From: Stereocaulon alpinum
Lineage: Eukaryota; Ascomycota; Lecanoromycetes; Lecanorales; Stereocaulaceae
NCBI GenBank assembly: GCA_018257865.1
Contig: JAEUBA010000009.1
Coordinates: 186,001-250,000 of the forward strand
Length of the DNA: 64,000 bases
Reading direction: 5' to 3'
In this document: positions 33,030 to 45,138 of the stretch, piece after piece
Layout: every line of letters begins with the position of its first letter
Position numbering within the stretch: position 1 is the stretch's first letter
Program-made: the position numbers and the translations under genes
Notes under the pieces: model-generated
The model's input: the letters and a program-made list of their open reading frames with translations, nothing else
The model's database searches: none
Told to the model about the DNA's origin: nothing

Positions 33030-33425
33030 ATGCAAATTGCCCTCATCGTAGCCGGCGTTATCGCCTGTGCCTCAGCAGCGCCAAACTGTGGTATCCCCTG
33101 CCTTCCACCGATACCTGTAACCTCTTGCACATCCACCTCCACGGCTCCAGCCGCCTGCTTCCACGGCGGCCCCACGGCCACGGTCTATGGTTCAGCTACC
33201 GTTACTGCGACGGCATCGGTTGATTGTCACGGGTGTGAGAAGCTTGCTATCACTACGGCTCATAAGGCATGTCCGGTAGGTCTATTACTCATGACGTAGC
33301 ATCGATTTTGGAGAGGAAACATGCTGATAGATTTGGTGCAGCTTTTCATCATTGAGCCGACTACTACGGTCACAATTCCGACATCTACTGCTTCGACGTT
33401 CGTTTGCAGCGCTACACCGCTATGA
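33030..33425 (+). CDS. Small secreted cysteine-containing protein, 109 residues
   Basis: Exons 33030-33275 and 33342-33425 (intron GTAGGT to TGCAG). A clear signal peptide MQIALIVAGVIACASA is followed by a mature part of about 92 residues with eight Cys (NCGIPCLP, VTSCTS, AACFHGG, VDCHGCEK, KACP, FVCSA), and Thr/Ser-rich TVTATA and TTTVTIPTSTAST. No family recognised; the pattern is that of small secreted fungal proteins, sometimes effector candidates. A TATA-like stretch lies about 125 bp upstream and the leader ends in CAACCATGC. Confidence 0.75.
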
Positions 33426-34232
33426 GTTTATGGATATCAGAGGGCATTGTATTAGGGTAAAGCTTGGTCTGTTTGTCGTACGTGGCGTGGCTTTCGAACC
33501 TTACCCACACTCATTGGGCTACGTTATACGACTGTCTTTATTGAGTCTTCCTACGAGGATAATCGCAGTCATAGCAGGATAGCACGCTCGTTTATCATAC
33601 ACCAAGGAGAACGCTCAATGAGATAAGACTCGACAATGACATGTTCTCCACTTTGTCGCCGTGACCCCAATGCGTGTATCAATTGTTGTTGCACATAATA
33701 ATAAAGGATGTTATTCTTTGAATAGGGTACGAGTAGTCACACCGATCTGGGCTAACAGAAGTCGCTCCTCCCAAAAACTGTGTTCTTTGCGCCACATGCA
33801 GCTTTAGTTGAAGAGTAACAGGAAGCAACATTGGCCTTCGGGCTTACATGGATCATGGTATTGATGTTCATCTCCTGCTATGCAATTAACTCACAAGGAG
33901 AGTTCAGCGTATAGTCTCGGTATTGCTGCTGAGTCTGGCTCCAATCAGGCTGGGCCTTCCTCAATGTGATCTGGGCGAGCCTATTGCTGACTAAGGCTGT
34001 TGCCTGTAGCTGAACTACACACCATGCCCCTCCTTCCTGCTGTCTACTTCCTCCCATCACTTTGCGCTTTCCGTGTGACCAGCTTGTTACCTTCACCATT
34101 CTCCTACTGGGCAGCGCTCTACCTGAACCTACAGGCTACAGCTCGAAGTCCCATGGGCTCGGCCGTGGGTATAGATAGTCTATCAATCCTTCCTGGCTAC
34201 CCGAGCCTTGAATCGTCAACCAGAGTATTCTC
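33426..34232. other. Intergenic, no gene seen
   Basis: About 800 bp upstream of the NACHT gene. Short frames only. Confidence 0.35.
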
Positions 34233-37200
34233 ATGGACGCAACAGTCCGTCGCATTGGCATAACTGTGCTATATGGACCTGAAGATGAAGGGAGCCATGA
34301 AGTCGAGTACGATTGAGCTCATTTCTTTACCTATCCATAGCTCGTTGTTCTCCAACACAGTGTTTACTAACGCAGGATGACATAGCATCGTGCTGGTCCA
34401 TGGCCTGTTTGGCCATCCTAAAAATACATGGACTTACGATCTACCTCGCGGTTGGTTGAGAGGCAGATCATCCAACAACTCTTACACCGCAGACATGAAT
34501 GATGAGTCTGAAGAGCCAGCTTATAGAAAGCCACGGACCAGCCAGAAAGAAACGTCGCGTGAGGTTTTCTGGCCTCAAGATCTATTACCGCAGGCCTTTC
34601 CCCAGGCGCGAATTCTCGCATGGGGGTATGATGTCCAGATCGAGCAGCTTCTCTCTTCAAGCTCGCAAGCTTCGATATTCCACCATGCTGAGACCTTACT
34701 GTCCGATCTGGCGGCGCTTAGAAATAGCGTATCAGATAAAGTGAAACCTATAATTTTCATCGCTCATAGTCTTGGAGGCATCGTCGTCAAAGATGCATTG
34801 AGCCTTTCAAGCAACGAGACAACGTTCTTCAGCGAAATCTTGCCTGCTACAACTGGTGTTATGTTTATGGGAACCCCACATCATGGGTCAAAGATTGCAT
34901 CTCTGGGAAAGATAGCATTCGAGTTGTCGAAAGTATTTCTTCAGAAGCCCAATCTCAAAGTCCTTCGTGGGATTGAAGTAAACTCAGAGGTCTTGGAGCG
35001 GATTTCCAGAAGCTTTGGTCAGGTGCTTGCCGCCGAGCGGCTCAAAGTACATTCATTCCGAGAGGAGCTTGATACCAAAGGTGTTAGAATCGTTGAAGAC
35101 TTTTCATCTACTATCGGCTGTCTGAATGAGACTCGTGGGAGCCTTCACGCCAACCATAGGGATATGGCAAAGTTTTCTTCCGCCCACGATGTTAAATTCC
35201 AAAGAGTGGTATCAGTCCTACGTCGATGGATCCAGGAGGAAAGCAAATTGCAGTCGACTGCTGACACTACCCCAAATCCGAATCCAGCAACTCCGAGTTT
35301 CCCTAGCAGTTTAGTCTTAGAGCAGCAGTATCATGAATGCTTGAAGTCTCTAAACTTCGCCGAGGCAAGAAATCGCGTTCAAGCGGTTGAAGTTGCATAC
35401 GTTGAAACATATAACTGGCTCTTTGATCGCGAACTCGGCCTATGCGACTGGCTTGAAGGGAGAAATTCAAACCCCATCTTTTGGATCCAGGGGAAGCCTG
35501 GTTCGGGGAAATCCACAGTGATGAAGCATCTCATGAATCACTACAGGACACGTGAAATTCTCGAAACTTACCATGATAGCCCTTGGCTGGTAGTGGGCTA
35601 CTTCTTTCACGACCGTGGGGCAATGATCCAGAAATCTGTGGAAGGTTTTCTTGGCGAGATCCTGTACCAGATACTGCGCCAACGGAAGGAGTTATTCCCG
35701 TCGATGTATACCGTGTTCTCTCGATTGTATGACATATCTGATTGGTTGAATCGTCTGAAAGGAACCAATCGAAGAGTCTCGACCACCGGCTGGAGCATTG
35801 GCTCCCTTCAAGAAGCGTTGATATCCATTGGATCTAAGGCGACCTGCGATGTGAATATTTGTCTTTTCATTGATGCTTTAGATGAGCACGACGGCAACCA
35901 TCGGGAGCTGCTCTCCACGTTGAGTCGCCTCAGTCAGCTGCCAGAGAATCCCTTTTTCCGGCTGCGATTATGTCTGGCGGGGCGACCCGAAAACATATTC
36001 AAGGATGCTTTTCGTACATGCCCTGGCTTTCCAATACATCATTACACTACGGATGATATACGGTTATATGCACATGGGAGAATGCAGAAGGAAGTGAGAA
36101 GTTCTTTCACCCCTGCAGGTGAGAATGGGCTACAAGGTCTGATTGAGGACATCATTGAAAAGGCTCACGGCGTATTTCTCTGGGTGAGATTGGTCGTAGA
36201 TGAGTTGATCGAAGGCTTATGCGAAGGAGACAGTATCGATGAATTAAAGAATTTACTCTCCACAATCCCGGCCGAGTTAGAGGATTTATATGAGAGAGCC
36301 ATTCGTCGAATTTCCCGGACATCTTTATCTGCTTCGAAAACCCAGAAGTATGAAGCTTATGTGATGTTCCAAATCGCTGTCTGTGCCTGCGAACCATTCT
36401 CACTGGAAAACTTTTTAGCGGCGGCGTCTTTCTCGACCACTGGAAAGCACACGGACCTGCAAGGGCTGTCAATGGATCAAATGGAAAGGCGTTTGAACGG
36501 TCGATCCGCAGGGTACGTACTCCTCGAACTTGTTCTTTCCCCCGTCAGCATCGAACCCGAAAGTCTGTTACGAACTACCAATTCAGGCGTTACTCTTCGG
36601 ACACTGTCTTACAAATCCTTCTCATACTTGTGGAAAGTAACGCTGAGTCCGGAGCCTGCGTTACCCTAGATACGCGCTCTTCGAGGCGTTACTTTCCCCA
36701 TTCGGGCCATTGTTTGGCCCCTGGCTTCCATTGCAAGGGCAATGACCCAGGCTGTGTTCCTAGTACTGCAGTCATGATTCGTCCTACTCTGATTAGGGTA
36801 GTGACGATATAGCATATCAAAAAAGTCTCTCTAAAGAAGCATGCTGACTCCGCAACACGCATAGGCTACTAGATACCACAGGTTTTGACATAAAGACCGT
36901 GCAGTTCATCCACCAGACTGTCAAGGAATTTATGACCAACGGACGCGGATTTACTTTTATTTGCGAGTGTCTTGATGACAAGTCTCACGATAATGGCCAC
37001 CTTCTCATTCTTCGATACATACTAAGTCTTTTCGAGAATGCCTGCGACCTAGTCACTTTAGACTCTAAGGAGGCTGCTTGGAGATTTCGCGACCATGCAT
37101 GTATAGTTGAAAGGGAGCAAGGAATAGAAGTTCACGGTCTTATTGAAAAGACCATTCTGCGCTTGCCATACTCGCAGCAGCTCGCCTTCATCGAACACAT

Positions 37201-37576
37201 GCTCAAAGCGGAAGAGGTAAGCTGGCTACGCGGTTGCCTCAAACTTCAGCTGTTCATACTTTACATCGTATACAGTTTACACATGTCAGGAACTCACTAC
37301 CTAGAGGAAAACAGGGCTGACATAGCCGAGGACATCTGCAGTCTCTTGCTGGACTGCAATGTCTCAGAGGAAGACGCCGTGGGAATATTGGCTCAACACT
37401 TTTGGGGAGATTATTTCGAGTTAATCGATGAGCTTGTCATGGGTGCTATTTCAAGAAGGGAAATTGAACTATCTCACAGGGAAAGAGCTTCGCGATTATG
37501 GGATTTGGTAAGAGATAAGAGCGGGGTTGATCCTACTGCTATTGAACTTGCAAGACATCGGTATTTCAGGCGCTAG
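34233..37576 (+). CDS. Hydrolase-NACHT protein (fungal NLR-like)
   Basis: STAND-type NTPase with an N-terminal alpha/beta-hydrolase. Proposed exons 34233-34306, 34386-36512 and 36865-37576, in frame for 970 residues. N-terminal domain: IVLVHGLFGHPKNTWTYD (about 26-43), the nucleophile elbow FIAHSLGGIVVKDAL (Ser about 153), and GVMFMGTPHHGSK, as in PGAP1/DUF676-like lipases. NACHT: Walker A IQGKPGSGKST (about 392-402) and Walker B CLFIDALDEHDG (about 517-528). Helical part contains VQFIHQTVKEFM, the conserved end of fungal NACHT-winged-helix units. No ankyrin, WD40 or TPR repeats follow. Such proteins are linked in fungi to non-self recognition and heterokaryon incompatibility; role here is inference. 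The second intron, 352 bp, is unusually long; its exact ends are less certain. Confidence 0.85.
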
Positions 37577-37773
37577 ATTACTGATCTTAAGACGTCAGGG
37601 CAGTGCCCCTACGTACATCAATGATCAGTGGCCGGAGTGGCTGGGAGCATCAATATTGACAAATTTGTCCCGGGTCCAAGCAAGGATATATCTCGCCATC
37701 CATGCAGATGCCGCTACATGTACTATAACATTTTCCACGCAATGCCAAAACTTAAAATCCTCTCGCACTACGA

Positions 37774-40700
37774 TCAGTAGTCGTCGGAATCATAGTCGTC
37801 TTCCGGCAGCAGCGATCGGTATCTCCTCGCAGCCAAATCATCCTCTAGACTACCATCACTTTCAGCATCAACATAGCCTGTGCACAAGTAAGCTTCCCTC
37901 CAGCCAACCCGCAAAGAATGACTTCACATACCTTCACCACCAAGCAAACTCAGTGCCACAGGCAAGAACACCAACGCATGCAGCGCCGCCAAGATAACGA
38001 GCGCCAACCATATTCTGAAATAATATATCTCGAAAATCTTACTCCTCGTGAACGCCAGAACGAAAACACCTAGGAACTTCGTAATTCCAATCCCACTAAA
38101 GACGCTCCCGCCTACATTCACCAACGCCGTCCAAGCCCTCAAGTCCCGACCTCTATATTTCCCTTTTGCTTTCTCCATTACGCTTTTTGATGGGAACATG
38201 AATGCTCTCGCAACATGTGCGCAGAACTCGACGCCGATGCCTACGCAGATGACGAGATTGACGAGGGAAATTGCGTTCAGGGAGACGCCGGCGAGAGCCA
38301 TTGTGCCGATGACGTCGGTGACTATCATTGCGACTGTGAGGGTGATGAGGGCGCCTGTGGCTATGGAGCCGAGGAGGAGGGAGGAGAGGAAGAAGATGAT
38401 GGCTAGGGCTGAGCCGATGAGGGCTCCTGTTAGGCGGATGATGGAGGCGTATTGGTCGAAGAAGATGTAGAATTTGCTGTAGGGGAAGACTTTGATGTTT
38501 TCGGATGAGCTGACTGTGTTTGCTATGCGGCGCGCGGAGGCGTAGGCGTTTATGAAGTCGGCTTGGCTGCGTAGGGGCGTGTGCGAGGTGCGGAAGTGGG
38601 AGGCTGGGATTGAGGGTGGATTCTGGGAGGGATCTAGGACGAGGGCGGTGCTGTAAGCGGCGGCGCCGCCAAAGGGGCAGTCTCCGTTTGTGGGGGAGTG
38701 GGGCCATTTTGTTAGGTAGTGGATGAATTCCTCGCCTTCGGGCATGCCGTGGAGGGCTAAATTCCATGGTGGCTCACGCCCTTTTAAGCAGGGCTTGCCG
38801 TTTTCGATGCAGCATTTGTCGTTGGCAGGGTTGAGCCAGGTGAAGAAGTCGTCGATCCAGCTGGCTGTGGAGCCGGAGATGTAGGAGATATTTGACCGTT
38901 TAGATTCTTGTTCTAGGACGTTGGTGAGAGAATAGGGATCGCAAGTTGAGTAGCGGCCACAGACCTCGCGCTGGTGCTTGCGTTCTGTGATTGCAAGGTC
39001 CTGGACGACAAAGTAGACTGGAGGACCCGTGTTGAAATACTCATCTAGATCGTTAAAGTAAGGTATCAGATACGAGCCGCGAGGGAAAGCGATGCGTTGG
39101 TCAAGGCCAAGCGCCACTTCTGGTATAAGTGCCAGGCCTGCGGTGAAAAGACCTAGAAAAACGACCACGATCGTTACTTTGACTTTGCGGTCGAGGAGGG
39201 CCGGTGCGTAGACTTTGCGGATGAATCTCTGCAATGGGCCTTCGTCATCGTAGCCGTATGCACCGGCTCCATGAGCGCTGCCAACGTCTGCTCGCTTGAC
39301 TCTGATGAATGGGAAGCAATCCGCTCGGCTGTCCTCGACTCTCCGTTGATTAAGTGCAAGTACTGCTACGAACATGGTAACTTGCAGTAGAGCGTTGATC
39401 AGGACCGCACCCGCCGCGTAAACAGCAAAGTTCTTCACCGCAGGCATTCCAACGGCAGCACCGAGAGCGAAGGCGATCGTTTCAGTAGAAGCGGACAGTA
39501 AGATACTCGGCCCCATTCTTCCGAGTGCTTTGGCAATGCGGGTTTCGACATCTTCGTCTGGATGGCTGACATTCACTCGCTCGAATTCGTGGACGATCAA
39601 AAAGATGTTGTCCACACCGACGGCTAGGACTAGGAACGGGATCACCTCTGCAATTATCAGGGTGACCTTGATACCACAAGCCGAGAATAGTCCAACAGAG
39701 GCGGAAACAGACATCAGTACGATGACGATACCGACGACACCAAGGGTGAACTTTGATGCTACCAGGGCGTTTGCCGGATTCTGCAGTATTGATCTGACAG
39801 AGAGCGTGGTAGATCCCAAAGCTAGCGAAGCGTAGAGGAACATGATAATATAGCTGATCACCACGATCTTCGCGTCCGTGTTCGTCGTTTCGTTCAACTC
39901 CTCTTCTAGACTTCTCTCGGTAGAGAACGACAGTCGCAATCCCATATCTTTCGCTTCTCGCTGAGCGTCTTTGAGAACGCTCTGGAGGCCTTTCTCCCAG
40001 TCCATCACGCGCGCCTCTTCTGCAGTTCCTGGCTGATAGTTGTTGACAACCCATGTGGTAATCATGGCTTCAGCGCTTAGGACATCGCCGCCCTTGTACC
40101 CGCCGATGATAATGTCTGGGCTGAGTGGCTGTTGGAAGTCTGGCAGACAATTTTCACTACCGGGTGATTCGGCGCAATCTTTGAGCGTCTTTTGCCATTT
40201 ATGCGGGTTGACATTGGAGAAGGAGCCCTGGAAATAGCCGGTCAAAGATTGTACAACACAAGCTTCTCCAGTAGGGTTGAAGCAGACATCGCTAAGAGTG
40301 ACTTGTTCCTTGGGTGATAGTCTATGCTGAACTCTGCTTTCGACATCGAACCACCACCTTAGGGTCTCGTAGCTCAGTACAGGTCCTGGGCCTGACGCAA
40401 GGGTATCATTCACCACAAAAGCCTGTTCTACGCGGTAAAAGGGTCCGAATTTGTCATCGAAAAACTCCTTTTCTTTGGCTGCTGCCGACGATGGTGCTAC
40501 CCACAAGCGCACTGGGTCTGTTTCAATTTCAAAGTTGATCCAGCCGATGCTGAGTACCACCACAACCACAACACTGACGCCTATCGTAATGAGAGGATAC
40601 GTTGCACATATCCTTCCAAGCCCATTGAAAATGTTGTCGCAGATAGTGTTGAGCTTGTAGTGCCTTTGTGGTCGATCAACCATGCCTGCATTATGGACCA

Positions 40701-41746
40701 TGTCCCCTTCATCCTCATCATCACTGAGAGCGGCATCCTGTAGGAGCTGTAGCCTTTCGCTCTTCCTTTGATTGTGTTTCTGGTATGCCATGTGCCCAGA
40801 AACTGCCGTCACCAGCAGTACTAAGAAGACGGAGTAGACTACGATCACCGCAAAAGAGAGACACGGTAAAGCGCCAACATGGCAATACTTCTGCTCCGTA
40901 ACCTTCGCCAACTCGGGACACATAGCAGGACAATCCACACACGTACACCTGAAATCCTCGTCTGTGTCATTGCAAGCTTTTGGCTTCGGATCTGCAGCTG
41001 TCATGTTCTCAAAGTTTCTTGTACCATTCGAAGCAGTAGGTCTTGGAAAGTTGATTTGGAACGGACTCCCCAGGAATTTTTTTTCACCCAGGGACTTGAG
41101 TAATTGAGTGTAGTTCTTTGCTCCACCTGCAAGGAAATCCATAGCCTTTCCTCCGGTAGCGCCGAATTTTACATCTTTACAGCTGTCGTAGAAGCCACTG
41201 CCATAGCTGTCTGACCATAAATTATCCAACTCCGTGACTATGAATTTTCCTGAAGAGGCTTTTGCCTCATCCGTCACGTTGACGAATAGGGATTGGTCCG
41301 GAGAGCAGGTGAAAGTGCAGAAAAGGTTGAAGAAGTTCTCTTTGCATGCTGGGCAGGATGAGATAATAGGCTCCGCGCGTTTGAGGTTCGATTTCAGAGC
41401 GTCAACCTAGTATAGAGTTAGCCAGCGCTCTCAGATAGCGCGACTAAGGCAACTTTACCTGGCTTTCGTCACAGCACACATCGCCTTTGCTCCAGCCCTT
41501 ACCACATATCTCGACAAGCTTCTTCCGTGCCTCCTTATTCGGCTCCTTTGCCAGGTCATTGTCCGGGCAAGGCAGCTCACTGCCGAAGAATGACTGCTTG
41601 CCGCATTGCCCTCTTATAGCACACCTCCCAGCCTCATGCTTGATTGTCCAGTTACCCTCAGTCGCGGAGGCTTTTAGGACTAAAATTGCGAGCACTGTCA
41701 GAGTGAGAAGCTTCCGTGGCAGCTCGAGGGGCGAGTGCCATGGCAT
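37774..41746 (-). CDS. NCR1: Niemann-Pick C1-type sterol transporter
   Basis: Vacuolar membrane protein that moves sterol; RND/Patched superfamily. Exons 41746-41459, 41406-37932 and 37877-37774 give 1288 residues (NPC1 family about 1170-1280). Signal peptide after MPWHSPLELPRKLLTLTVLA; an upstream in-frame ATG at 41794 would add 16 residues and is less likely. Cys-rich NPC1 N-domain with CAIRGQCG, CPACKENFFNLFCTFTCSPD. Transmembrane helices begin after FRCTCVDCPAMCPELAK. A sterol-sensing domain includes AEVIPFLVLAVGVDNIFLIV. C-terminal membrane block ends LVFLPVALSLLGGEG and is followed by an acidic tail ending EDDYDSDDY. Convergent with the NACHT gene (197 bp between stops). Confidence 0.95.
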
Positions 41747-42596
41747 CTCGTCTGAATCTTGGGCGCGTAGCCCGTATAGCCTCGGTTCTACCAATCAAAA
41801 CCTCCTAAATAGAAGCTGGAGCGCTGAATACTTTGTAAAAGGATGAATGAGGTTGACAGAGGAAGGAGTCGTACAGGAAGAGGGCCGAAGGAGTCAGGCA
41901 ACAGCCGTTTCAGGTGCTAGACACAAGTATTATGAGCTAAGCCAAGCTTTTGGGCGTTCAACAGGTGAATCAGACGAAGTAGCCAGCACAGATAATACTG
42001 TTGTGAAATTATCTGGGCGAGAGGCGAGCAGGGAACATTGGGGCGAAATTAGAATGTGTTTACTGTCTACCCGGGAAAAGCATCATCATCGATGGAGAAG
42101 CAGGGCGGAGCGGCTCCAAAGGCAGATCGACAGCTAAGCCAATTATGGCTACCTTGGGCTGGTCACCAGCCACAGCGGTCCACAGCAAAGTCTGGGGAAG
42201 TAGAGCGCGCTGCCAAGTTACAAGTTACCCTGTTGCAGAGGCAGCGTCAAATCCCTCTTACGTAACTTAGCCTATTGTGTGTGCAAGCAATTATCTTCTC
42301 TAAGCTAGAATACACTGCTAACCGACAGATACAAAAATGCCCAGTGACCTCGCTAAGAAGGTCAACATGAACTGCTTGTTGTATGGGTAAAATGACACTT
42401 CCCCAGCACCTGCAAACCCTCTCATCCCTCTGACATTTTGCACGCCAGACGATACTATCTAGCTCTAAAGTTCGTAAGTAGGAAGGTTTGGTAAAACATC
42501 AGGACAAGCCACAAGAGCAGTGCACTATGTCCATGAAGGAAACACGGTCGCCCCACGCCATGCATCTTGCTGATAAGGAAGTCGAGTCAAGGAAGA
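41747..42596. other. Intergenic between NPC1 and DUF2433 gene
   Basis: 850 bp between the NPC1 start and the 3' end of the next minus-strand gene. Small plus-strand frames (41847-42137, 42056-42265) have no recognisable content. Confidence 0.35.
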
Positions 42597-45138
42597 TCAT
42601 GCTTTATCGCCCGAAGATGCTGCAGCCGCTGGTGTTGGCGTCGAGGCGGCTTTGGTCTCTTGAGCTGCTGATCCATCGTCACCACCGCCACGGCCCCCAC
42701 GTCCTCCACGTCCACCTCGACCACCGCGGTCATTGCCTCTCCCACGACCACGGCCTTGGTATCCGCCGCGCCCTCTGCCGCCCTCGCTATCGCTGGCGTT
42801 ACGATCGCTCTGATACCCAGGTCGTGGCCCGGAACCAGATGCTGATCGATTACTACCTTGCCAAGTCCCCGCTCCCTGGGAGCCCTGATTGTCGCGGAAT
42901 TTAGGCTTCGGTCCGCGATCATCAAACCACTTAACGTTCGGCTTTTGCGCCTGTCCTGGTTGAGGTGGTCCGGGGTTCTTTTGCTTGTGCTCTGCAGGCT
43001 GACGTTGCAGTGCGGCGCCGGCTTCTTCGTGACTCGTGAAATGCACAACGTGGTTAGTCTTGCCATATTTCTCGATCTTTGTGATCTTTGCTTTGTCTTC
43101 CTCTGGGAAGATATCGCGCACTGCCTGCTCGTTTTCTAAGTTGTGAATGAACAAGCCCGTGCTTGGCTTCTTTTCGACAGCCGGGGAAGCTGGTTTCTTC
43201 TCCCCCGGTAGCGTAGCTGTTGAATTGTCCCAACCTGTGGTACCATTCGTCTTTTCCGTTTCCTTCGCTGATGGTTGAGCGGGAGCGGCAGGCTTTTGTG
43301 AGTTCGCAGACGGAGTAGGATTAGCGGGTGCAGCAGTTGAAGGCTGCGGTGTTGCGGGCTTGACTTGAGATTGACTTGTCGTAGCTGGGGCAGGTGACGG
43401 AGCGGGACGTGCTTGGTTCGTCGGTGCCCTGTTTTGCTGTTGTTGAGGCTGCTGCTGGAGTGGTGGCTGTTGCTGTTGTGGAGCAGGTGCGGCTTTAGGC
43501 TGTGTAGGAGGCTGTTGGCTTCGCGGCTGCTGACCGGGCTGTTGAGCTTGACTAAACTGCTGGCTAGACTGCGAGGATGGAGCAACGGGAGCACGATTGT
43601 TTTGAGGTCCCATGCCTTGCATAACAGCATTCGTTGGTCCGCCTTGAACTGGTGATTGGACCGGTTGGGTAACACCTTGCTTGCCACCGCTGCCCCGATG
43701 AGCGAAGTTGAAGCCTTGAGCTCTCATCTCCGTCCCGATTCTGCCAGCTTCGATCTCTAATACCAAGTATCCGAACGCTGCGTCAGCGAGGTTGAAGTTC
43801 CACATGTTCTTGAAAGCACTCTCATCTACTTGACCACCAGTGCCCTGCCCAGGTAGAGCTTGGCTGAACGGGTTGCCCCCGTTGGCAATAGTTGGCATCT
43901 TCGTCACAATGTCCAGGGCATTGTCCAGCAGTTGTCGCTGAGCATCATTCTGAGCCACAGCTGGCTCCACTTCAGTCTTCACTGTTTCCCAGACGTCATT
44001 GAACGAGGCTTTCGATGCGGCAAGCTTGCCACGGTAATGGTCCAGGGTTGGATTCACGCTGAATTCGTTGTAGGAGCTGCCATATCTGAAATGCAGGCCA
44101 GCTGACACTGAGAAATCGGCTTTGAGTGTGACCGAAAGCTGATTCAAGAGACCTTCTCGCGCAGGAGAAGCATGCGTCACGAAGACCCTAGTCTCTGTTG
44201 GATCATAGACGCGATTCGCCGTATCGACCAATTCTCCCATCTGTAGAAGTGTAGTCCACATTGTGCCTTGCCCGCCGGCAATCGTTGTGCGGCCTTCTCC
44301 ATTGTCGAAAAGCTTGTGCATTACGACCGCGCCACCTAGACCCAGCAGTCGAAGCTTTACCCCACCGACTTCAAGCAGTCTTGAATTGGCTTCGTCGATG
44401 ATATGTAAATTATCTACCTTGTACTCCCCCGACCGAAATTTTTCCAGGACGCGAACATCTTCACAAGCGCCCCATACGGTGTAGACTGGGACATCCAACT
44501 TGAGCTGCTTGTTGATGAACATAGACAGCTCCGAGAGCTGGAGCTCGTGAGGAGAAAAACGTTGCTTGACATCGAAGTTCTGTGGCTGAGAGGCTTGAAT
44601 GACACGTTTGGTGTTTTCTGACAGAAGTGGGGAATATTGAGCGACATGCTTTAGGGTCCTGGAAAGGTGGGTCAGTCGTGTGATCCCTATATAGAAGATT
44701 GTTCTGATCTTCGGGGTGCATACTTGTCCGCAATACGCTTCAGCGAATCTTCATCGTAGAAGCCGAAATCTCCAGTGTGAATTATGTAGTTCGCTTTTGC
44801 TTGTTGGGCAAGATCGTTGAGTGATTTCAGATTACCTTGTAGGAGCAACCCGTCAGAAGAGCCTTGATCATGTTGAATAAGTCAAACATACCACGAACAT
44901 CTGCCACACACAGAATACGTGTAGCTCCACTCTGAAGCACACGACCGTTGTTTGGAAGAAAGTTCGTTCCCTGACCACCAACGGAGCTCATATTCCCGGT
45001 GTTATTTGCGCCATTGGGTAGGTGACCTTGCTGGTTGTTGTAGTAAGGGCGGGGCTGTTTGCCACGTCAGTGAGCTCTTCGCGATGCATGCAGCTCGAAA
45101 TCATAGTTTCAAGTGAGACGGGGACTTACAGAAGCCAT
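42597..45138 (-). CDS. DUF2433 phosphoesterase-like protein with RRM-like and RGG regions
   Basis: Five exons... four introns are not needed; the exons are 45138-45130 (9 nt, MAS), 45054-44892, 44835-44724 and 44658-42597, total 782 codons (781 residues). The N-terminus (MASPRPYYNNQQGHLPNG) leads to a calcineurin-like fold: LCVADVRGNLKSLNDLA, YIIHTGDFGFYDED, VYTVWGACEDV, TRVFVTHASPAREGLLNQLS. This matches my memory of the fungal DUF2433 family. A Q/P-rich linker follows, then an RRM-like segment (GLFIHNLENEQAVRDIFPEE, HVVHFTSHEEAGAAL) and a C-terminal RGG-rich tail (GRGRGNDRGGRGGRGGRGGR). The combination suggests an RNA-associated protein. Exon 1 is supported by splice sites (GTAAGT; AACAG) and phase. 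Enzymatic activity is uncertain. Confidence 0.85.

Noticed and set aside
39482..40054. 190-codon minus-strand frame inside NPC1
   Set aside because: Alternative frame of NPC1; the real frame encodes conserved membrane helices.
43136..43687. 183-codon minus-strand frame in the DUF2433 gene
   Set aside because: Alternative frame of the Q/P-rich linker; low-complexity shadow.
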